Source: JAEMQF01 sp963775015 (lineage in GTDB: Bacteria > Pseudomonadota > Gammaproteobacteria > Burkholderiales > Burkholderiaceae_C). From it: 64,000 bases of DNA. The stretch is taken from NCBI GenBank assembly GCA_963775015.1, contig CAVZHI010000016.1, positions 1 through 64,000 on the forward strand, given 5' to 3'. This document shows, piece after piece, positions 18,656-27,229 of this stretch. Every line of letters starts with the position of its first letter. The stretch's first letter is position 1. Made by a program: the position numbers and the translations under genes. A model generated the notes under the pieces. It was not told the origin of the DNA and did no database searches. It was given only the letters and a program-made list of their open reading frames with translations.

Positions 18656-20585
18656 GTCGCTGATCGAGCGCTTCCCAACGCTCCAGCGCCAACGTCAGTT
18701 CTGCGTCGATCTGCGCATAGCGCGCCTGCGCCGCGACGGCACGGTCGGTATGGCTGCGGTAGATCTCCGGATCGGCAAGCAGCTGACCCAGGTCTCGTTG
18801 TTCGCCTTCGAGGCGCTCGATGCGCAGCGGCAGCTCTTCGAGTTCGCGCTGCTCCTTGAAACTGAGCTTGCGCGGTTTCGCCGCAGGTACAACGGGCGCG
18901 CCGGCGGCTGAGCGCGCCAGCGTGGCGGCCGCGGCAGGAGCTTTGGCCGCACGCGCCTCGCTCTCGCGCAGCGCCAGGCCCCGCGCGCGCTGCTGCTCCC
19001 AGTCGCGGTAGCCGCCTTCGTATTCGCGCCACAACCCCGGGGCTTCGTCGCCGCACCAGGCGATCGTGCTCGTCACGACGTTGTCCAGAAAGCGCCGGTC
19101 GTGACTCACCAGGAACACGGTGCCGGCGTAGGTTTGCAGCAACTCTTCGAGCAATTCGAGCGTGTCGATGTCCAGATCGTTCGTCGGCTCGTCGAGCACG
19201 AGCACGTTCGCCGGCAACGCGAACAGGCGCGCCAGCAGGACGCGATTGCGCTCGCCGCCGCTCAGGGTTCGCACCGGTGAATTGGCGCGCTCGGGAGAGA
19301 ACAGGAAGTCGCTCAAGTAGCTCATCACGTGACGCCGGCCGCCGTTGATCTCGACCCACTCGCTGCCGGGGCTGATCGTATCGGCCAGCGTGGAATTCAG
19401 GTCGAGTGCGCTGCGCAGCTGATCGAAGTACGCCACCTCCAGCCGTGTCCCGAGGCGAACGCTGCCCGACAGCGGCCGCAACTCGCCCAGGATCAGCTTC
19501 AGCAGCGTCGTCTTGCCGCAGCCGTTGGGGCCGATGAGGCCGACCTTGTCGCCGCGCAGAATCGTCGCGCTGAACTGGTTCACGAGCGGTTTCGCGTCGA
19601 AGCCCATGCTCACGCCACGCAATTCGGCGACAATTTTTCCGCTTGGCACGCCCGAATCGACCTCGAGGCGCACTTGCCCGAGCGACTCGCGCCGCGCCAC
19701 GCGCTGGGCGCGCAAGGCCTGCAAGCGCTGCACGCGGCCGACACTGCGCGTGCGCCGCGCTTCGACGCCCTTGCGCACCCAGACCTCTTCCTGGGCGAGC
19801 AACTTGTCGGCGCGCGCGCTGGCAAGCAACTCCGAAGCGAGCTGATCTTCCTTGATCCGTTCGTAGGCGCTGAAGTTGCCCGGGTAGCTGCGCAGCGTGC
19901 CGCGGTCGAGCTCGACGATTCGCGTGACGACGTTGTCCAGGAAGTCGCGGTCGTGGCTGACGAGCATGACGGCGCCGCGAAAGTCGCGCAACAGCGCCTC
20001 GAGCCAGGTGATCGAGTCCAGATCCAGGTGGTTCGTCGGCTCGTCGAGCAAGAGCACGTCCGGAACCGCCACCAGCGCCTGTGCGAGAGCGACGCGTTTT
20101 TTCATGCCGCCGCTGAGTTCGCCGACGTTGCGCGCGCCGTCGAGCTGCAAGTGCGTCAGCGTCGTCTCGACGCGTTGCTCCCAATTCCACGCGTCGAGCG
20201 CCTCGATGCGTGTGTGCAAGGCATCGAACGTCGCGTCGTGCGATTGCGCGTGCACGGCGGTCTCCAGCGCCGCGTGGGATTCGTAGGCCTCGCGCACCGC
20301 GCGCGCTTCGGCGACGCCTTCGCTGACGGCGTCGAAGACGGTCGCGTCGCTGTGAAAAACCGGTTCCTGCGCGACGTAGCGAATTCGCAGGCCTTGCGTG
20401 AGCTGCAACAGGCCATCGTCGAGCTTGTCCAGCCCGGCAACGATTTTCAGGAGCGACGACTTGCCCGCGCCGTTGCGCCCGATGAGGCCGAGGCGCTCAC
20501 CTGTTTCGAGCGAAAAGGCGGCGTTGTCAAGCAGCGCGACATGGCCGAAGGCCAGGCGCGCGTTGGAAAGGGAGAGGATAGCCAT
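18651..20585 (-). CDS. uup: ABC-F ATPase Uup
   Basis: This 644-residue soluble protein has two ABC ATPase domains: Walker A GRNGAGKSS and GPNGCGKTT, signatures LSGGMKKRVALAQ and LSGGERNRVLLA, and Walker B VLLLDEPTNHLD and VLVLDEPTNDLD. A charged linker and a C-terminal coiled coil (SFKEQRELEELP onward) follow. This architecture is Uup, an ABC-F factor linked to ribosome function and branched-DNA stability. The start at 20585 (MAILSLSNARLAFG) places the first ABC domain at residue 1; the frame is open further upstream without similarity. Confidence 0.92.
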   Translation of the reverse strand: MAILSLSNARLAFGHVALLDNAAFSLETGERLGLIGRNGAGKSSLLKIVAGLDKLDDGLLQLTQGLRIRYVAQEPVFHSDATVFDAVSEGVAEARAVREAYESHAALETAVHAQSHDATFDALHTRIEALDAWNWEQRVETTLTHLQLDGARNVGELSGGMKKRVALAQALVAVPDVLLLDEPTNHLDLDSITWLEALLRDFRGAVMLVSHDRDFLDNVVTRIVELDRGTLRSYPGNFSAYERIKEDQLASELLASARADKLLAQEEVWVRKGVEARRTRSVGRVQRLQALRAQRVARRESLGQVRLEVDSGVPSGKIVAELRGVSMGFDAKPLVNQFSATILRGDKVGLIGPNGCGKTTLLKLILGELRPLSGSVRLGTRLEVAYFDQLRSALDLNSTLADTISPGSEWVEINGGRRHVMSYLSDFLFSPERANSPVRTLSGGERNRVLLARLFALPANVLVLDEPTNDLDIDTLELLEELLQTYAGTVFLVSHDRRFLDNVVTSTIAWCGDEAPGLWREYEGGYRDWEQQRARGLALRESEARAAKAPAAAATLARSAAGAPVVPAAKPRKLSFKEQRELEELPLRIERLEGEQRDLGQLLADPEIYRSHTDRAVAAQARYAQIDAELTLALERWEALDQRR

Positions 20586-20724
20586 GGGCCAATTGTCTCG
20601 TGCCGCGTGCGCGGCGCCAACGCAGGCCCTTCGGCCACCAGCGCGGCGCTCCAAGACCGCTGGCGCCGCAGCGTTGCGGGAACGGCAGTGCGGCCTTCAA
20701 TTCATGGGTGGAATCGGAGCGGCT

Positions 20725-21669
20725 TCAAGCCGCGGCGCGCTCCAACGCTTCGACGAACATCGTCGCGACGTCGAACCCCGACTGCTGGGCGATCTCCTGA
20801 AACCCGGTCGGGCTCGTGACGTTGATTTCGGTGACGCAGTCGCCGATCACGTCCAGGCCCACGAGCAACAGGCCACGCGCCGCGAGTACCGGCCCGAGTT
20901 GCTCGGCGATTTCGCGGTCGCGCGCCGACAAGGGTTGCGCGACGCCCTTGCCGCCCACCGCAAGGTTGCCGCGAATTTCGCTGCCCTGCGGAATTCGCGC
21001 CAGCGCAGACGGCACCGGCACGCCGCCGATGAGCAAGATGCGCTTGTCGCCTTTCACGATGTCCGTCAAGTAGCGTTGCACCATCACGGTCTGCGCGCCG
21101 CCCCGGTTCAGCGTCTCGACGATGCTGCCCAGGTTCAGGCCGTCCGGGCCGACGCGGAAAATTCCCATGCCGCCCATGCCGTCGAGCGGTTTCAGAATGA
21201 TGTCGCGGTGCTCGGCGTGGAAACGCTTGATTCTCTCTTCGCTGCGAGTCACGAGCGTCGGCGCGATGACATCCGGGAACTCCAGGATCGCGAGTTTTTC
21301 GGGGTGATCGCGCAGCGCACGCGGGCTGTTGAAAATCTTCGCGCCCTCGCGCTCGGCCTGTTGCAACAGGTGCGTCGCGTAGAAGTATTCGCTGTCAAAA
21401 GGCGGGTCCTTGCGCATCACCACCGCGCCCATCTCGGCCAGGTCATGCACCACGTGGCTTTGCAGCGCGAACCACGCCGTCGCATCGCCGGTCAGCGAGA
21501 TTTCGCGCAAAGGCGCACTGACCCGGCCGCCGCGCTGCCACGACAAGTCACTCGGCTCGCAGGCGAACAGCTCGTGGCCGCGCGCTGCGGCGGCGCGCAT
21601 CATCGCGAAAGTGGAGTCCTTGAAGGTCTTGAAGCCCTCGAGCGGGTCGGCGACGAACAGCAGCTTCAT
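20725..21669 (-). CDS. gshB: Glutathione synthetase
   Basis: This 314-residue ATP-grasp ligase joins gamma-glutamylcysteine and glycine to make glutathione. The N-terminal domain starts MKLLFVADPLEGFKTFKDST. The glycine-rich ATP-grasp loop KPLDGMGGMGIFRV and the metal/substrate segment INVTSPTGFQEI are conserved, and the length is standard. The start overlaps the stop of the upstream BenE-type transporter (21666-21669), so they are coupled. The partner ligase gshA lies 4 kb away on the same strand, separated by kup and two other genes. Confidence 0.95.
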   Translation of the reverse strand: MKLLFVADPLEGFKTFKDSTFAMMRAAAARGHELFACEPSDLSWQRGGRVSAPLREISLTGDATAWFALQSHVVHDLAEMGAVVMRKDPPFDSEYFYATHLLQQAEREGAKIFNSPRALRDHPEKLAILEFPDVIAPTLVTRSEERIKRFHAEHRDIILKPLDGMGGMGIFRVGPDGLNLGSIVETLNRGGAQTVMVQRYLTDIVKGDKRILLIGGVPVPSALARIPQGSEIRGNLAVGGKGVAQPLSARDREIAEQLGPVLAARGLLLVGLDVIGDCVTEINVTSPTGFQEIAQQSGFDVATMFVEALERAAA

Positions 21670-22862
21670 TGGGTTTCACGCGTTGGCGAGCGGGGCCGCC
21701 ACTGTTGCACAAAAAGCGCGAGGGCGCCGGCCGCCACGCCCCAGAACGCGGCGCCGATGCCGAACAACTGCAAGCCGCTGAGCGTGACGAGAAACGTGAT
21801 CAGCGCCGCTTCGCGGTGCGCCTCGTCTTTCACCGCGAGTGCCAAGCCGCCGCCGATGCTGCCGAGCAGGGCCAGGCCCGCGACGGCGAGGATCAGCTCG
21901 CGTGGGAACGTCGTCAGGATGCCGGCCACGGCGGCGCCGAAGAGTCCGACGCCGCAATAAATCGCACCGCAGACGGCCGCTGCAACGTAACGGCGCTGCG
22001 GGTCGGCGTGCGCTTCGCGGCCCATGCAAATCGCTGCCGTGATCGCGGCGAGGTTGAGCGCGAAGGCACCGAAGGGTGCCAAGATCAAGGTCGCCAGGCC
22101 CGTCAGCGTGAGCAGCTTCGAGATCGGCAGCGCGTAGCCGGCGGCGCGGATCGCGGCGACACCCGGCAAGTTCTGCGACGCCATCGTCACGACGAACAGC
22201 GGCAGGGCCAGGTTCAGCGTCGCGCGCCAGGTGAACTCCGGCATCGTGAACACCGGCAGCGTCAGGGACCACGACACCGGATGAGATTCGAGGCGACCCT
22301 CGATCAGCGCAAACACGACGCCCACGCCCAAGACCAGCGGAACGGCGTAGCGCGGCCAGCGGCGTCGGCCGACGAGGTAGGCGAGCAGCATCACGAGAAC
22401 AAGCGGCAGCGCCGATTGCGCGGCGAGAAAAGCGTCCATGCCGAAGCGCGCCAGCACGCCGGCGAGCAAGGCACTGGCGAGCGACAGTGGAATCCGGTCC
22501 ATGATCGCTTCGAACCAGCCCGTGATGCCCGCGAGCGTGATGAGTGCGGCGCAGACCATGAACGCGCCCACCGCTTCAGCCATGCCGAATCCGCCACCCG
22601 CGCCGGCCACGGCGAGCACGGCAGCGCCGGGCGTGCTCCAGGCCACCATGACGGGCCGGCGCAACCACAGCGAGGGCACGAGCGACCCCAGGCCCATGCC
22701 CAAGCCGAGCGCCCACATCCACGAACCGACCTGCTCCGGCGTCGCGCCGAAGGCGTTCGCAGCCTGGAACACGATCGCGACCGAACTCGTGAAGCCCACG
22801 AGAACGGCGACGAAACCGGCGCTCGCCGCAGAAGCGGAAAAGTCACGCCACAAGGTTTTCAT
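21666..22862 (-). CDS. benE: BenE-family transporter (benzoate/proton symporter-like)
   Basis: This 398-residue inner-membrane protein has about 12 hydrophobic segments and the BenE-family features WSTPGAAVLA and FVVTMASQNLPGVAAIRAAGY. Characterised members import benzoate with protons. No benzoate catabolic genes (benABCD or box) are in the window, so the substrate could be another aromatic or organic acid. It precedes gshB with a 4-base ATGA overlap. Confidence 0.85.
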   Translation of the reverse strand: MKTLWRDFSASAASAGFVAVLVGFTSSVAIVFQAANAFGATPEQVGSWMWALGLGMGLGSLVPSLWLRRPVMVAWSTPGAAVLAVAGAGGGFGMAEAVGAFMVCAALITLAGITGWFEAIMDRIPLSLASALLAGVLARFGMDAFLAAQSALPLVLVMLLAYLVGRRRWPRYAVPLVLGVGVVFALIEGRLESHPVSWSLTLPVFTMPEFTWRATLNLALPLFVVTMASQNLPGVAAIRAAGYALPISKLLTLTGLATLILAPFGAFALNLAAITAAICMGREAHADPQRRYVAAAVCGAIYCGVGLFGAAVAGILTTFPRELILAVAGLALLGSIGGGLALAVKDEAHREAALITFLVTLSGLQLFGIGAAFWGVAAGALALFVQQWRPRSPTRETQ

Positions 22863-22962
22863 GAACCAAGCATAGCCGGCACGCGTGGTGCGTCCGCCGC
22901 CGCTTCAGTTCGCCCACAGCGCGCCGATAAGGCCAACAACCCTGACTCTGCGCCCCGCCTCG

Positions 22963-23751
22963 ATGTGCCGCTTTATCGCCTACCTCGGAACGCCGATCTT
23001 TCTCGAAGAGCTGGTGTGCATGCCGCGCCACTCGCTGCTGCACCAGGCGTTGCGCGCCGAAGAGTCCAAGACCGCGACTCAGGGTGACGGATTCGGCCTG
23101 GGTTGGTACGGCGAAAAAGCCGAGCCCGCGGTGTACCGCGAAATCATGCCGGCCTGGTCCGACGAGAACCTGCTGAGCCTGTGCACCAGCGTGCGCTCGG
23201 GCAACTTCTTCGCCCATGTGCGCGCCGCGACGGGGACCGCGATCGCGCGCCAGAACTGCCATCCGTTTCGCTTTGGGCCCTATCTGTTCATGCACAACGG
23301 CCAGATCGGCGGTTACGCGCAAGTGCGGCGGGTGCTGGAAGGCTTGTTGCCCGACTCGCTCTACGCCGAGCGCCGCGGCGCCACCGACTCGGAACTGCTG
23401 TTCTTGCTCGCCCTGGATCGAATGCAACGCGGCGAGGACCCCGGCGCGGCGATGGTTTGCGTCTTCAACGACACCGTGCAGCGCATGCAGCAGGCGCGAA
23501 TTCGCGAGCCCTTGCGCCTCTGCGCGGCCTTGTCCGACGGACAGAATCTGATCGCGTTTCGGCTCGCCAGCGACGACCATCCGCCGACGCTGTACCTGCG
23601 CCGAAGCAGCAGCGGCAGCGTCGTCGCCTCCGAGCCGCTCGACGAAAGCGACGACGGTTGGCAGGCCCTGCCCAGCGGCGCGCTGGTGCGAATCAGCAAG
23701 ACGGGGTATCGCGTCGAGCAGGTCGGCGCGGCGGCGGTCGAGTTCGCCTAA
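22963..23751 (+). CDS. Class II glutamine amidotransferase (YafJ-type)
   Basis: This 262-residue Ntn-hydrolase-type glutaminase domain protein starts MCRFIAYLG, so Cys2 becomes the N-terminal nucleophile after Met removal. HNGQIGGY, THDSE-like ATDSELLF and FAHVRAAT are the other conserved elements. It is of the stand-alone YafJ/EgtC-like group. EgtC hydrolyses gamma-glutamyl bonds, and location between glutathione genes makes a gamma-glutamyl substrate attractive, but this is inference. Start 22963 was chosen because Met-Cys is required for catalysis; the frame is open upstream. Confidence 0.85.
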   Translation: MCRFIAYLGTPIFLEELVCMPRHSLLHQALRAEESKTATQGDGFGLGWYGEKAEPAVYREIMPAWSDENLLSLCTSVRSGNFFAHVRAATGTAIARQNCHPFRFGPYLFMHNGQIGGYAQVRRVLEGLLPDSLYAERRGATDSELLFLLALDRMQRGEDPGAAMVCVFNDTVQRMQQARIREPLRLCAALSDGQNLIAFRLASDDHPPTLYLRRSSSGSVVASEPLDESDDGWQALPSGALVRISKTGYRVEQVGAAAVEFA

Positions 23752-23769
23752 ATCGGGTCCAGACCAAGC

Positions 23770-25644
23770 CTAGATCTCGACCTTCGAACCCAGCTCGACG
23801 ACCCGGTTCGTCGGCAGGTTCAGGAAGTCGGCCGCCGCGGCGGCGTTACGGTGCATGCTCGCGAACAACTTCTCGCGCCACACCGCCATGCCTGCGCCGA
23901 AGGTCGGGATCACAATGTCGCGCGACAGAAAGTACGACGTGTCCATCTCTTCGATGACGCAGCCATGCTCGCGCAGCAGTGACAGCGCTTCGGGCACGTC
24001 GGGTTCGTTCTTGAAACCGAAATTGAGCGTCACCTGCCAGCAGTTGTGGCCGAGGGCCTCGATCCGGCTGCGCTTGTCGAAACCGATCCACGGCAACTCA
24101 TGGTGCACGACGGTGACGAACAGATTCGTTTCGTGCAGCACCTTGTTGTGCTTCAGGTTGTGCAGCAAGGCGTTGGGCGTCAGTCCCTGTTCGCTGACGA
24201 GGAACACCGCCGTGCCGGGAACGCGCAGCGGCGGACTCGCGAACACCGATTCGAGGAACGAGGGCAGGTCGATCGCTTCGTCGCGCATGCGGTGCGCGAC
24301 CAGGTTGCGCCCTTGTTTCCAGGTCATCATCACCATGAACATGATGCCGCCGATGACGAGCGGGAACCAGCCGCCGTCCAGGACCTTGATGATGTTGGCG
24401 CTGAAGTAGACGACATCGACAACGAAGAAGAAACCGGTCGCCGCGAAACACAACCCCCAGGGGTATTTCCAGCCGTAGCGGATGACGAAGAAAGTCATGA
24501 TCGTCGTGATGAGCATGTCGATCGTGACGGTGATGCCGTAGGCCGCGGCGAGGCGGCCGCTGGAACCGAACGTGAGCACCGCGAGAACGATGCAGACGTA
24601 CAGGCTCCAGTTGACGAACGGAACGTAGATCTGCCCGGTCTCGCGCACCGAGGTGTGCAGGATCCGCAGGCGCGGCAGGTAGCCGAGCTGGATCGCCTGC
24701 TTGGTCACCGAGAACGCTGCCGAAATCAACGCTTGCGACGCGATCACGGCCGCGCACGTGGCCAGACCGATGAGCGGGTACAGGGCCCAGTCGGGTGCCA
24801 TTTTGTAGAACGGATTGATGGCGTTTTCCGGGTGCTCGAGCAGCATCGCACCCTGGCCGAAATAGTTCAGCACCAGCGCCGGCATGACGAGGGCAAACCA
24901 CGCGGTGCGAATCGGCTTCTTGCCGAAATGGCCCATGTCGGCGTACAGCGCTTCGGCGCCGGTGACGCACAGCACGACAAAACCAAGCGCCACAAAGGCA
25001 ACCCCGGGCTGCTCGAGCATGAAGCGCAGGGCGTGGTGCGGGCTGAGCGCCCACATCACGCTCGGGTTGTTCGCTATGTGCACGACGCCCATCACCGCGA
25101 TGACGACGAACCACAGCACCGTGACGGGACCGAAGAACCTGCCGATTCCCCCCGTGCCGTGGCGCTGCACGACGAACAGCAGCGTCAGAACGAACAGCGA
25201 CACCGGAACGATGTAAGCGTGCAGTCCTGGCGCAGCGACTTCGAGCCCTTCGATCGCGCCGAGAACGGACACGGCCGGCGTGATGACGCCATCACCGAAG
25301 AAGATCGCGGTGCCGAAGATTCCCAGCATGAGCAAGGTGCGGCGCAGCGCGGGCCGCTCTTTCACCGCCTGCGAGGCGAGCGCCAGCATCGCGATCAGGC
25401 CCCCCTCGCCGTGGTTGTCGGCGCGCAGGATGAGCGCAACGTACTTGACCGAGACGATCACGGTCAACGTCCAGAAGATCAGCGACAACACGCCGTAGAC
25501 GTTGTTCGGTGTCAGCGCGACGTGATTCGGGCCGAAGACCTCCTTCAGAGCGTAGAGCGGGCTGGTGCCGATGTCGCCGTAGACGACACCGACGGCGCCC
25601 AGCGTCAAGGCGGCAAGGTTGGACGAAGGGGCTTGGGGCTTCAA
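23770..25644 (-). CDS. kup: Potassium transporter Kup
   Basis: This 624-residue low-affinity K+ uptake protein has the Kup/HAK/KT family start LGAVGVVYGDIGTSPLYALKE. It has a 12-helix membrane core (residues about 10-460; FFGDGVITPAVSVLGAIEGL) and a cytosolic C-terminal domain ending SKVEI. Length and motifs are standard. It lies 99 bases downstream of gshA on the same strand and is convergent with the amidotransferase gene. Confidence 0.95.
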   Translation of the reverse strand: MKPQAPSSNLAALTLGAVGVVYGDIGTSPLYALKEVFGPNHVALTPNNVYGVLSLIFWTLTVIVSVKYVALILRADNHGEGGLIAMLALASQAVKERPALRRTLLMLGIFGTAIFFGDGVITPAVSVLGAIEGLEVAAPGLHAYIVPVSLFVLTLLFVVQRHGTGGIGRFFGPVTVLWFVVIAVMGVVHIANNPSVMWALSPHHALRFMLEQPGVAFVALGFVVLCVTGAEALYADMGHFGKKPIRTAWFALVMPALVLNYFGQGAMLLEHPENAINPFYKMAPDWALYPLIGLATCAAVIASQALISAAFSVTKQAIQLGYLPRLRILHTSVRETGQIYVPFVNWSLYVCIVLAVLTFGSSGRLAAAYGITVTIDMLITTIMTFFVIRYGWKYPWGLCFAATGFFFVVDVVYFSANIIKVLDGGWFPLVIGGIMFMVMMTWKQGRNLVAHRMRDEAIDLPSFLESVFASPPLRVPGTAVFLVSEQGLTPNALLHNLKHNKVLHETNLFVTVVHHELPWIGFDKRSRIEALGHNCWQVTLNFGFKNEPDVPEALSLLREHGCVIEEMDTSYFLSRDIVIPTFGAGMAVWREKLFASMHRNAAAAADFLNLPTNRVVELGSKVEI

Positions 25645-25743
25645 AGGCGATTCGGCTGCGTGCGCAGGCCGGGCGGGCTCGGCGCAAGCGCGCCATTGTG
25701 CGTCATGCCCGGCGCGGGATGGGCCAGCGTCGGGCGGCTGCGG

Positions 25744-27039
25744 CTATTCGTAGACCTCGGCGTTCGGGTCGGTGGCTTCGAGCTCGTAGCTTGCCGCGAC
25801 CATTGCCAGGCGTGCGATCACGCCGTACATGTAGAAGCGGTTCGGTGCGCTGATTCCCGGTTTCACACCCGGCCTGGGCATCAGGTTCGATTCCGCGAAG
25901 GCGAGCGGCACGAAGCTCGCCCCCGGTGCGTTCAGGTTCTCGTCGACGCCGCGCTCGGCGTTGACGCGATAAAAACCGCCGACCACATAGCGGTCGATCA
26001 TGTAGACGACGGGCTCGGCCACCGCGTCGTTGACGCGCTCGTAGGTCGGAACGCCTTCCTGCAGGATGACTTCGCTCACCTCCCGGCCGTCTTTGATGAC
26101 GCTCATCTTGTTGCGCGTGCGACTGTTCAGATTTTCCAGCTCCCGCGCGTCGCGCACCGTCATGATGCCCATGCCGTAGGTGCCGGCGTCGGCCTTGACG
26201 ATGACGAAGGGCTTTTCCTGGATGCCGTACTCCTTGTACTTGCGCCGGATCTTCGTCAGCAGCGCGTCGGCGTTGCTCGTCAGGCATTGCGCGCCGCTGC
26301 CGTCGCTGAAATTGACTTCGCCGCAGCGCGCGAACATCGGGTTGATGAGCCAGGGGTCCATGCCGAGCAGCTTCGCGAACTTCTTCGAAATTTCCTCGTA
26401 CGCGGCAAAGTGGTTCGTCTTGCGCCGCACCGCCCAGCCGGCGTGCAGCGGCGGCAGCAGGTACTGCTCGTGCAGATTGCTGAGCACGCGCGGCAGGCCT
26501 GCCGACAAGTCGTTGTTGAGCAGAATCGTGCACGGGTCGAACCCCTTCAGGCCCAAGCGCCCGCGCGATCGAACCAGCGGCTCGAGCGTGAGCGAGGTTC
26601 CGTCGGGGAGCGTGACCTCGGTCGGCCGGGTGATCGCCTCGTCGAGCGTTCCCAGGCGCACGTTCAGCCCGGCCTGGTGAAAGATCTGCATCAGGCGCGC
26701 AACGTTGGCGAGATAAAACGTGTTGCGCGAATGCTTTTCGGGAATCAGCAGCAGGTTCTTCGCTTCGGGGCAAATCTTCTCGATCGCCGCCATCGCCGCC
26801 TGAACCGCGAGCGGCAGCATCTCGGTCGTCAAATTGTTGAAGCCGCCCGGAAACAGGTTCGTGTCCACCGGCGCCAGCTTGAAGCCTGCGTTGCGCACAT
26901 CCACCGAGGTGTAGAACGGCGGCGTGTGCTCCATCCATTCGAGGCGAAACCAGCGCTCGATGGCGGGCAGCGATTCCAGAATGCGCTGCTCGAGCTCGTT
27001 GATCGGGCCGGTCAGCGCGGTGATGAGGTGCGGAACCAT
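25744..27039 (-). CDS. gshA: Glutamate-cysteine ligase, betaproteobacterial type
   Basis: This 431-residue enzyme catalyses the first step of glutathione synthesis, gamma-glutamylcysteine formation from Glu, Cys and ATP. It belongs to the proteobacterial GshA type that is unrelated in length to the 520-residue E. coli enzyme. Conserved segments are TNLFPGGFNNLT, PEKHSRNTFY, KADAGTYGMGIMTVRDA and EVILQEGVPTYE. The N-terminus MVPHLITALTGPINELE is family-like. It sits upstream of kup and about 4 kb from gshB on the same strand. Confidence 0.9.
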   Translation of the reverse strand: MVPHLITALTGPINELEQRILESLPAIERWFRLEWMEHTPPFYTSVDVRNAGFKLAPVDTNLFPGGFNNLTTEMLPLAVQAAMAAIEKICPEAKNLLLIPEKHSRNTFYLANVARLMQIFHQAGLNVRLGTLDEAITRPTEVTLPDGTSLTLEPLVRSRGRLGLKGFDPCTILLNNDLSAGLPRVLSNLHEQYLLPPLHAGWAVRRKTNHFAAYEEISKKFAKLLGMDPWLINPMFARCGEVNFSDGSGAQCLTSNADALLTKIRRKYKEYGIQEKPFVIVKADAGTYGMGIMTVRDARELENLNSRTRNKMSVIKDGREVSEVILQEGVPTYERVNDAVAEPVVYMIDRYVVGGFYRVNAERGVDENLNAPGASFVPLAFAESNLMPRPGVKPGISAPNRFYMYGVIARLAMVAASYELEATDPNAEVYE

Positions 27040-27140
27040 GGTGGCTGGCCCGTGCGGGCAAGGCGGAGATTCTAGGCATCTGGGGCCGCCGTCGGGTTGA
27101 ACAAGATCGAGGCCGCCGCAGAACGCCGTGTGCAGACGTG

Positions 27141-27171
27141 AAAAGGGCCACCCAAAGACTGCGGGTGGCCC
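27141..27171 (-). terminator. Intrinsic terminator of the torF-glnK-amtB operon
   Basis: GGGCCACCC (27145-27153) and GGGTGGCCC (27163-27171) form a perfect 9-bp GC-rich stem with a 9-base loop. On the minus strand it is followed by TTTT (complement of 27141-27144). It lies about 60 bases past the amtB stop and upstream of gshA. Confidence 0.8.
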
Positions 27172-27229
27172 TCGAATCCGGGTCGGCTTGCGCCGCCCCG
27201 ATCGTTCATTTCAAGATTCGCGAGCGGCC

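Noticed and set aside
24046..27075. A 1009-codon plus-strand open frame opposite kup and gshA
   Set aside because: The composition is His/Asp/Arg/Gln-rich nonsense, it has no motif, and both genes on the other strand are unmistakable full-length families.
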